Below are positions 6,650-11,384 of a DNA stretch of 11,384 nucleotides, one piece after another. The DNA lies in the NCBI RefSeq assembly GCF_004138495.1, contig NZ_ML142866.1, positions 16,193 through 27,576 of the forward strand, in the 5' to 3' direction. Made by a program: the position numbers and the translations under genes. The notes beneath the pieces are model-generated. The model searched no databases, was not told where the DNA came from, and saw only the letters and a program-made list of their open reading frames with translations. The stretch is from Phytoactinopolyspora endophytica. GTDB taxonomy: Bacteria; Actinomycetota; Actinomycetes; Jiangellales; Jiangellaceae. Each line of letters opens with the position of its first letter. The first letter of the stretch is position 1.

Positions 6650-8064
6650 AGCAGCACCACGAACAGGACCGCGAACATGGTCAGGTTGGCAGCCATGATC
6701 GCCCAGCCGTTGAACAGCATCATGCGCAGGTTCGACGAGCGGGCCAGGCCCATCTGGCCGATCATGTCCGCGTTCGGGAACGGCCCGAACCAGTCGATCT
6801 GGCTGCCGCCGAGCAGTGCCGCGGACCACGCCGTCGGCGGGATGCCGAGCGCCGCCGCGAGCGGCCACAGCAGCTCGTTGATGAGAACCACCTGGGCGAC
6901 GGCGGCACCCGCCACACCGACCCAGCCGATGACCAGCGCGATCATCAGGAACGGCCAGGCGCCGACCGATTCGAGGGTCGGCTCGAGCGCCTCCAGCATC
7001 GCTTCGTATGCGCCGGATTCCTCCAGCATCACCAGCAACGGGTTGAACAACCAGAACAGGAAGAACAGCCACAGCAGCTGGGCTGCGCCCGTGTAGAACG
7101 ACGTCAGCGCGTCGGCCGGCCGCATCCCACCCGCCAGGGCGGTCACGATCGCCGTCACCACCATCACCACGATCGCGTAGGCGAATCCGGCTTCGAGGAT
7201 CACGCCCAGGACGGCCAGCGCGACGATCGTGCCGATGAATGCGACGGCGGCGCGCTTCTCGTGCACACCGGGCGCCGACGTCGCCTGGGCCAGCCCGGCG
7301 ATCTCCTCGCCCGAGTACTGATCCGTGTCCGCCGTTCGACGCTGGATGTACCGCGCCATCATGAAGCCCGTCACCCAGGTCACGACCGCCATCGGCAGTC
7401 CGGCCGAGAACAGGTACTCCAGGTAGCTGATGCCGGCAGCCCCGGTGATGGTGACCACCGGAGGTGTGAACGGGCCGATGATCAGGCCGGCCGCGCCACC
7501 CGCGTGCAGCATGGCGGCGACCGACGGCCGGGTGCGCGACACCGCCGCGGCGACCGGGATGACGATCGGGGCGAGAATGGCGTTCGCGCCGGCCAGCGTG
7601 CCGAGAGCACCCACCAGGATGGTGGATGCGAGCATGACGCCGACCTGGATCCGCATCGGGCTGTCGATGCCGACGCGGTGCAGGAGCATCCGGACCAGCG
7701 TCTGCGCGGCCCCGGTGTCCGAGGCGATCCGGCCGAGTCCGGCTCCCAGCATGATGATCAGGCCGATCACGGCGATGAAGGAGCCCAATGACTCGGACAT
7801 CATCGTGCCCATGTCCAGAGGCCCGGTGCCGGTCAGGACGAACCCGATCACGACCGCGGCACCGGTGGCGAGCACGACGTTGATCTCCAGGACCACCAGC
7901 ACCACGTATACGGCGATCGGCAGGAGACCCCACCATCGCGGCTGGTCTGCGGCGAAATTGACCACGACGGCGGCCACCAGGGCGGCACCTAGCAGGCCGA
8001 CGGCGAAGGACTGCTTCGAACGCAGACGTTCCGGGCGTAGATCGGACTCTGTCGGTATGGTCAT
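6646..8064 (-). CDS. Polytopic secondary transporter, NhaC/IT-superfamily-like permease
   Basis: A 472-residue, strongly hydrophobic inner-membrane protein with about eleven to thirteen predicted membrane segments in two halves. The halves are split by a charged loop near residues 245-275 (QRRTADTDQYSGEEIAG and following). The first half has the re-entrant-type segment GTLAGANAILAPIVIPVAAA and GLIIGPFTPPVVTITGAAG; the second has the polar motif GGSQIDWFGPFPNADMIGQ inside a hydrophobic stretch, likely part of the substrate or ion path. This pattern resembles NhaC/GntP/citrate-type cation-coupled carriers rather than ABC or MFS transporters, but the substrate is not readable. ATG 8064 is preceded by GGAG with 5 bases of spacing. 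It is the first gene of a run with the serine hydrolase (4-base overlap) and the D-aminoacylase, so uptake of their substrate is the natural reading. Confidence 0.75.
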   Translation of the reverse strand: MTIPTESDLRPERLRSKQSFAVGLLGAALVAAVVVNFAADQPRWWGLLPIAVYVVLVVLEINVVLATGAAVVIGFVLTGTGPLDMGTMMSESLGSFIAVIGLIIMLGAGLGRIASDTGAAQTLVRMLLHRVGIDSPMRIQVGVMLASTILVGALGTLAGANAILAPIVIPVAAAVSRTRPSVAAMLHAGGAAGLIIGPFTPPVVTITGAAGISYLEYLFSAGLPMAVVTWVTGFMMARYIQRRTADTDQYSGEEIAGLAQATSAPGVHEKRAAVAFIGTIVALAVLGVILEAGFAYAIVVMVVTAIVTALAGGMRPADALTSFYTGAAQLLWLFFLFWLFNPLLVMLEESGAYEAMLEALEPTLESVGAWPFLMIALVIGWVGVAGAAVAQVVLINELLWPLAAALGIPPTAWSAALLGGSQIDWFGPFPNADMIGQMGLARSSNLRMMLFNGWAIMAANLTMFAVLFVVLL

Positions 8065-8069
8065 GCGTG

Positions 8070-8073
8070 CTCC
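8070..8073 (-). promoter_or_regulatory. Ribosome binding site of the permease gene
   Basis: GGAG on the minus strand, 5 bases from the ATG at 8064. It confirms the start of the operon's first gene. Confidence 0.7.
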
Positions 8074-8166
8074 GTGAGGTCGCTCGGCGCGTCGGTCACG
8101 GCCACGCCGGCCGGCACTTGGCGGCGGGCCTTGGAATGTTCAACGTACAAGTATCGGTATCAGAGG

Positions 8167-8220
8167 TCTAGGCCACGCTGGCCTGCTGCGGCATGCACAA
8201 GCAGCTCGTGGCGGTCTAGA
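8167..8220. repeat. Interrupted inverted repeat in the divergent permease/sugar-binding-protein control region
   Basis: Arms at 8167-8187 and 8200-8220 pair in three blocks: TCTAG/CTAGA, GCCACG/CGTGGC and CTGCT/AGCAG, with small bulges. The right end also forms the perfect 10-bp palindrome GGTCTAGACC (8213-8222), and the left end has GGTCTAGGCC (8165-8174), the same motif with one change, 48 bp away. It lies upstream of the sugar-binding-protein promoter, so it can be in RNA only if transcribed toward the permease. It may be a paired operator. No known family is assigned. Confidence 0.5.
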
Positions 8221-8246
8221 CCATTAGATCTTGACATCGCGGCGGC

Positions 8247-8276
8247 TTGACAAGGTGAAAGCGGTTTCTCTAGCTT
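8247..8276 (+). promoter_or_regulatory. Sigma-70-type promoter of the sugar-binding-protein gene
   Basis: A perfect TTGACA -35 (8247-8252), an 18-base spacer and TAGCTT as -10 (8271-8276). Transcription would start near 8283, leaving an 80-base leader to the ATG at 8363. Confidence 0.7.
8257..8268. promoter_or_regulatory. LacI-family operator inside the promoter
   Basis: GAAAGCGGTTTC is a near-perfect palindrome centred on CG (one mismatched pair), the form recognised by LacI/GalR-family sugar repressors. It fills the spacer between -35 and -10, so bound repressor would exclude polymerase, and sugar would induce. No LacI-family gene is in the window. Confidence 0.7.
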
Positions 8277-8362
8277 CAGTCCTAACGGGTGGGCCATCCG
8301 CCCTTCCTGCCGACACCGGCCGACTGTCCAGGCACGGTGACCGCGGATCAAAGGAGATCTCC

Positions 8363-9700
8363 ATGACAAACTCGATGCCCCCCGCGCGTCCGGTGTCTAC
8401 CGGACGCCGAAGGCTCCTCCGCACGGCCGTCGTCGGCCTTGCCGGAACGGCTCTGCTGGCTGCATGCGGCGGATCAGACGATGCCTCTGGCGACGGCGGC
8501 GAAGACGTCACACTACGGTTCACCTGGTGGGGGTCCGACGTCAGGCATGAGGCCACTCAAGAGGTCATCGACGCGTTCGAGGCCGAGCATCCGAACATCA
8601 CGATCGAGCCCGAATTCGGTGAGTGGTCGGGCTACTGGGACAGGCTCGCCACCCAGGTCGCCGCGAATGACGCCCCGGACATCATCCAGATGGACGAGAT
8701 CTACCTGCGCGAATACGCCGGCCGCAACGCCCTGCTGGACCTGTCGACACAGGACGTCCTCGACACTTCCACCTATGAAGAGGCGACGCTGGCCACCGGA
8801 GAGACCGACGGCGGCCTCTACGGCCTGTCCGCCGGCGTGAACTCGCTTTCCATCTTCGCCAATCTCTCCATCTTCGAAGAGGCCGGCGTCGAGCTTCCCG
8901 ACGACGAAACCTGGACGTGGGAGGAATTTCGCGAACTCGCCGTGGAGATCAGTGAGAACACACCGGACGATGTGTACGGCGCGATGACGTTCGGCCAGAA
9001 CGAGTCCGCGTTCACCATTTGGGCACGGCAGCACGGTGAGTCGCTGTTCGGCGAGAACGACATCGCGTTCAGCCCGGAGACGCTGGCGTCGTTCTACGAG
9101 AACACTATCGAGATGCAAGAGATGGGCGCGTCCCCTCCGTCATCCAGCACGGTTGAGGATTTCACGATCGCACTCGACCAGAATCTGCTCGCCACCAACC
9201 AGGTCGGCATGGGCTACGCCTGGAGCAACCAGGTGCACGCCTACGTCGAGGCGTCCGGCGAAGAGATGGTCCTGCTTCGCGTGCCGAGCGAGACCGGATC
9301 GTCAACGGACAACGGCGCGTTCTACAAGTCGTCGATGTTCTGGTCGGCGTCGGCGGGTACGGAGCATCCTGAGGAAGTGGCGACGTTCATCGACTTCATC
9401 GTCAACAGTGAGACCGCCGGCGAGATCCTGCTCGCCGAGCGCGCCGTCCCGCCCAACAGCGAGGTCCGGGAGACGATCACGCCTCAGCTCTCCGACTCGG
9501 ATGCGCATGCTGTGGAGTACATCGAGGACATCGCCGACGAGATCGGCGAGGCGCCGGCACCGCCGCCCGTCGGCGCCGCCGACGTCCAGCAGGTCTTCCA
9601 GCGATACGCCAGCGAGATCCTGTTCGAGCAGATGAGCCCAGAGGAAGGGGCTGAGGCATTCGCCAACGAGCTCAGCTCGAACCTCACCAGCGCCGGCTGA
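8363..9700 (+). CDS. ABC transporter substrate-binding lipoprotein, family 1 (sugar-type)
   Basis: A 445-residue extracellular solute-binding protein, anchored to the outer face of the membrane, that would hand a sugar to an ABC importer. The N-terminus has a twin-arginine-like signal GRRRLLR (14-20), a hydrophobic stretch and the lipobox LAAC with Cys35 as the lipidated residue, then a flexible Gly/Ser/Asp linker. The mature part begins VTLRFTWWGSD, the usual first strand of this family, followed by IIQMDEIYLREYAGRNALLDL (about 111-131) and a C-terminal helical region typical of MalE-like proteins. ATG 8363 has AAGGAG 6 bases upstream. The two membrane permease genes that normally follow are absent: a strong hairpin begins 25 bp after the stop and the next gene is opposite. 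It must work with permeases elsewhere, or the locus has been cut. Its promoter carries a LacI-type operator. Confidence 0.9.
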   Translation: MTNSMPPARPVSTGRRRLLRTAVVGLAGTALLAACGGSDDASGDGGEDVTLRFTWWGSDVRHEATQEVIDAFEAEHPNITIEPEFGEWSGYWDRLATQVAANDAPDIIQMDEIYLREYAGRNALLDLSTQDVLDTSTYEEATLATGETDGGLYGLSAGVNSLSIFANLSIFEEAGVELPDDETWTWEEFRELAVEISENTPDDVYGAMTFGQNESAFTIWARQHGESLFGENDIAFSPETLASFYENTIEMQEMGASPPSSSTVEDFTIALDQNLLATNQVGMGYAWSNQVHAYVEASGEEMVLLRVPSETGSSTDNGAFYKSSMFWSASAGTEHPEEVATFIDFIVNSETAGEILLAERAVPPNSEVRETITPQLSDSDAHAVEYIEDIADEIGEAPAPPPVGAADVQQVFQRYASEILFEQMSPEEGAEAFANELSSNLTSAG

Positions 9701-9724
9701 CATCTGCCGGCCCACCACCATCCG

Positions 9725-9793
9725 GCTTGTTGAGCGTCAGTTGCGCTGAAGTCCCAATATGGGGCCCTACGACGCAACTGACGCTCAACAAGC
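9725..9793. terminator. Perfect 21-bp inverted repeat between convergent genes, probable bidirectional terminator or palindromic element
   Basis: Arms at 9725-9745 and 9773-9793 are exact reverse complements over 21 bases (arm begins GCTTGTTGAGCGTCAGTTGC). The 27-base centre holds a small nested hairpin CCCA-ATA-TGGG. It starts 25 bp after the sugar-binding-protein stop and ends 29 bp before the SDR stop, so it could terminate both. There is no T-run, and the stem is longer than most actinobacterial terminators. Confidence 0.65.
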
Positions 9794-9821
9794 GAGCGGG
9801 CGAACTGTCGGCCGATTCATT

Positions 9822-10634
9822 TCAGGCGACAGGGTCGTCCGAGTCGATCGGTGCGAGGCTCAGGACGCGGGCATTCGCGGCCAGGATCGTCTCCCGCTGT
9901 GCCAGGAGCGAGTCGACGGTGTCGGTACCGGCGCGGAAGTATCGCCCAGCGAGCTCATCCAGCCGGCCCTCACCGATAGCCGCCACCAGCTCGACGACAG
10001 CCTCGGGCGGGGTCCAAGCGGTGCGTCCGGCATGCATCGGCATCGGCGTGGTCATGTCGGTCTTGACGTGCCCAGGAGCGACGTCGAAGGCATACACCCC
10101 TCGGTCCCGGTACTGGGCATCGAGCTGTGTGGTGAAGCGTGCCAGCGCTCCCTTGCTCACCGCGTATCCGGTGTAGGACGTCATCGCCTTGTGCCCGGCG
10201 CCGCTGTTCAGGTTCACGACGCGTCCGCCGCCGGCCTCCAGCATGGTGCTCACGACCGCGTGGGTCACCAGCATCGGCCCACGCACGTTCACCTCGACCA
10301 CGCGCCAGGTCTCCTCGACGTCCAGGTCGGTGAAACGAGCGTCGACCGGCTCGATCACGCCCGCGTTGTTCACCAGCAGATCCACGCCGCCCAGCTCACC
10401 CACGATGCTCGCGACCGCGCTGTCCACAGCGGCTCCGTCCACCACATCGGCCGTAGCCACGGACGCGACCGCACCCCGCTCCCGGCACTCCGTCGCCACC
10501 CGTTCAAGCGCCTCGCGGTTCCGCGCCAATAGGCCGACGGCCCAGCCCTGCTCGGCTAGACCCAGCGCTAGCTCACGGCCGATGCCACGGTTCGCGCCCG
10601 TGATCAGCGCGCGTCGGCGTGTCCCACTTATCAA
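9822..10634 (-). CDS. Short-chain dehydrogenase/reductase (classical SDR)
   Basis: A 270-residue cytosolic NAD(P)-dependent oxidoreductase. Classical SDR features: the cofactor loop TGANRGIG (12-19), ARNRE after the second strand (38-42; the Arg suggests NADP(H)), NNAG (89-92), Asn116, Ser144 in NLNSGAG, the catalytic Tyr157/Lys161 in YAVSK, and PGHVKTDM (187-194). All four catalytic residues are present. The substrate is unknown. The start is TTG 10634, chosen because GGAGA lies 7 bases upstream and the Rossmann fold begins right after it; the open frame continues to 10730 but would run through a large inverted repeat. It is downstream of pheT on the same strand, separated by the repeat element, so it is probably transcribed on its own or by read-through. 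Confidence 0.88.
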   Translation of the reverse strand: MISGTRRRALITGANRGIGRELALGLAEQGWAVGLLARNREALERVATECRERGAVASVATADVVDGAAVDSAVASIVGELGGVDLLVNNAGVIEPVDARFTDLDVEETWRVVEVNVRGPMLVTHAVVSTMLEAGGGRVVNLNSGAGHKAMTSYTGYAVSKGALARFTTQLDAQYRDRGVYAFDVAPGHVKTDMTTPMPMHAGRTAWTPPEAVVELVAAIGEGRLDELAGRYFRAGTDTVDSLLAQRETILAANARVLSLAPIDSDDPVA

Positions 10635-10640
10635 TGTTTC

Positions 10641-10660
10641 GTCTCCATGCCTAGCAGTCG
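10641..10660. repeat. Direct repeat copy A flanking the 33-bp inverted repeat
   Basis: GTCTCCATGCCTAGCAGTCG. It matches copy B (10816-10837) except for one substitution and a 2-base AG insertion. It contains the SDR ribosome binding site and overlaps the left arm of the inverted repeat by four bases. Confidence 0.65.
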
Positions 10661-10778
10661 CGTAGGTCGGGGAGAAGAGATCGCCAGGCTCAAGCCCAAC
10701 CGGGCCACAGACCAACCGGTCCCGAGGCACCCAGCGTAACCAGCCGCCTGGCGATCTCTTCTCCCCGATCTACGCGAC
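10657..10778. repeat. 33-bp inverted repeat (one mismatch) between pheT and the SDR gene
   Basis: The left arm 10657-10689 and right arm 10746-10778 are reverse complements over 33 bases except for one G/A difference at position 10666. The 56-base centre carries a smaller hairpin, GACC-AACC-GGTC. The right arm begins 72 bp after the pheT stop, so it could end pheT transcription, but it is much longer than a normal terminator and there is no T-run. A non-autonomous palindromic (MITE-like) element is the main alternative. Confidence 0.7.
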
Positions 10779-10815
10779 CTGTGCGTACTGTACGACCCCA
10801 GCGTCGACAGCCCCC

Positions 10816-10837
10816 GTCTCCATGTCTAGAGCAGTCG
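10816..10837. repeat. Direct repeat copy B flanking the 33-bp inverted repeat
   Basis: Starts GTCTCCATGTCTAGAGCAGT, ends CG. It is the partner of copy A, 175 bp away, and lies just after the pheT stop codon in the direction of transcription. Confidence 0.65.
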
Positions 10838-10849
10838 TGGGCTCTCCGC

Positions 10850-11384
10850 TCAGCTGCGCAGCACGGCGCCGGTACGCTCCGTCGCGGACGCGACCGCCGC
10901 GTCTCGCGCCGCCGTGGTCTCCTCCACCGTAAGAGTGCGGTCCGGCGCCCGGAAGCGCAGCGCGTAGGCGAGCGACTTGCGCCCCTCCCCTACCTGAGCG
11001 CCGCTGTACACATCGAACAACCGCACCGACTCGAGCAGCTCGCCCGCACCCTCGGCCAGGGCGGCGTGCACCCGCGCGGCCGGTACGGCCTCGTCGACCA
11101 CGAGCGCCACGTCCTGCATCGCCACCGGGTACGTCGACACGGCAGGCGCCGGAACAGGGTTGTCAGTCGCCGGCAGGCGGTCCAGCTCGAGTTCCATGGC
11201 CGCCGTCCGTTCCGGCAGCCCCATCGCCTTCACCACCCGAGGATGCAGCTCCCCGCCATGTCCGACCAGCGTCTCACCGACGTACAGGGCAGCACAGCGG
11301 CCTGGGTGCCAGGGCGCGTGATCGTCCTTCTCAATGCGGAGTTCGACTCCGGCGGCGTCCACCACGATCCGGGCGGCCTCGATC
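10850..11384 (-). CDS. pheT: Phenylalanyl-tRNA synthetase beta subunit PheT, C-terminal 177 residues (runs off right edge)
   Basis: The beta subunit of the alpha2-beta2 enzyme that charges tRNA-Phe. The visible part begins inside the catalytic-like core ([16 protein letters not shown]), continues through [13 protein letters not shown] and GELHPRVV, which are typical of the end of that core, and closes with the FDX-ACB anticodon-binding domain. That domain runs over about the last 95 residues, from [16 protein letters not shown] through [18 protein letters not shown] to the C-terminal [11 protein letters not shown]. The frame is open to the edge of the window; actinobacterial PheT is about 800 residues or more, so most of the protein lies outside. 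pheS would be expected further right. The stop is TGA at 10850-10852, followed by the repeat element. Confidence 0.95.
   Translation of the reverse strand, partial: IEAARIVVDAAGVELRIEKDDHAPWHPGRCAALYVGETLVGHGGELHPRVVKAMGLPERTAAMELELDRLPATDNPVPAPAVSTYPVAMQDVALVVDEAVPAARVHAALAEGAGELLESVRLFDVYSGAQVGEGRKSLAYALRFRAPDRTLTVEETTAARDAAVASATERTGAVLRS

Noticed and set aside
6650..7936. Upstream extension of the serine hydrolase frame.
   Set aside because: It lies wholly inside the permease gene in another frame and is Arg/Gly/His-rich; the GTGA overlap start is a better choice.
8231..8362. N-terminal extension of the sugar-binding protein.
   Set aside because: It would cover the promoter and operator; ATG 8363 has AAGGAG and starts a proper Tat/lipoprotein signal.
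10635..10730. N-terminal extension of the SDR by 32 codons.
   Set aside because: It runs through the 33-bp inverted repeat and is not SDR-like; TTG 10634 has a well-placed GGAGA.
10784..10794. CGTAC-T-GTACG palindrome.
   Set aside because: Short palindrome; common by chance and with no gene start next to it.
1..11384. Search for tRNA, rRNA, CRISPR arrays, transposases, integrases, toxin-antitoxin or defence genes.
   Set aside because: None seen: no regularly spaced repeats of CRISPR size, no cloverleaf, no DDE or recombinase motifs in any plausible gene.

Overview
The window is high-GC DNA with mostly G/C third codon positions, GTG and TTG starts next to ATG, a Tat/lipobox signal peptide and a pheT/arg neighbourhood. 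Together these point to an actinobacterium; I cannot name the genus. No tRNA, rRNA, CRISPR array, transposase or integrase is visible.

Layout, left to right. (1) 1-2099, minus strand: the start of an arginine biosynthesis operon, argC then argJ (argJ runs off the left edge). An ArgR-type operator of ATGCA/TGCAT half-sites overlaps the argC start, and a possible 56-codon small ORF fills the unusual 182-bp gap between argC and argJ. (2) 2291-3253, plus: an aminoglycoside-phosphotransferase-fold kinase, divergent from argC. (3) 3270-3971, minus: a small single-pass membrane protein of unknown function, convergent with the kinase. (4) 4123-8064, minus: a likely three-gene catabolic operon made of a polytopic ion-coupled permease, a cytosolic class A beta-lactamase-fold serine hydrolase whose GTG start overlaps the permease stop, and an N-acyl-D-amino-acid deacylase. 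(5) 8065-8362: a divergent control region with a long imperfect inverted repeat and a promoter carrying a LacI-family operator. (6) 8363-9700, plus: a Tat-type lipoprotein sugar-binding protein with no ABC permease genes beside it. (7) 9725-9793: a perfect 21-bp inverted repeat between convergent genes. (8) 9822-10634, minus: a short-chain dehydrogenase. (9) 10641-10837: a 33-bp inverted repeat with one mismatch, bracketed by a near-perfect 20-22 bp direct repeat. (10) 10850-11384, minus: the C-terminal end of pheT.

The two ends of the window (pheT and argCJ) are core genes that lie near each other, in this order, in several actinobacteria. The roughly 8.7 kb between them is accessory: transport and hydrolysis of what may be N-acylated D-amino-acid or beta-lactam-like compounds, an orphan sugar-binding protein, a kinase and several palindromic elements. 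The most interesting items are the permease/serine hydrolase/D-aminoacylase operon, the interrupted pheT-argC interval, and the inverted-repeat elements at 9725-9793 and 10641-10837.
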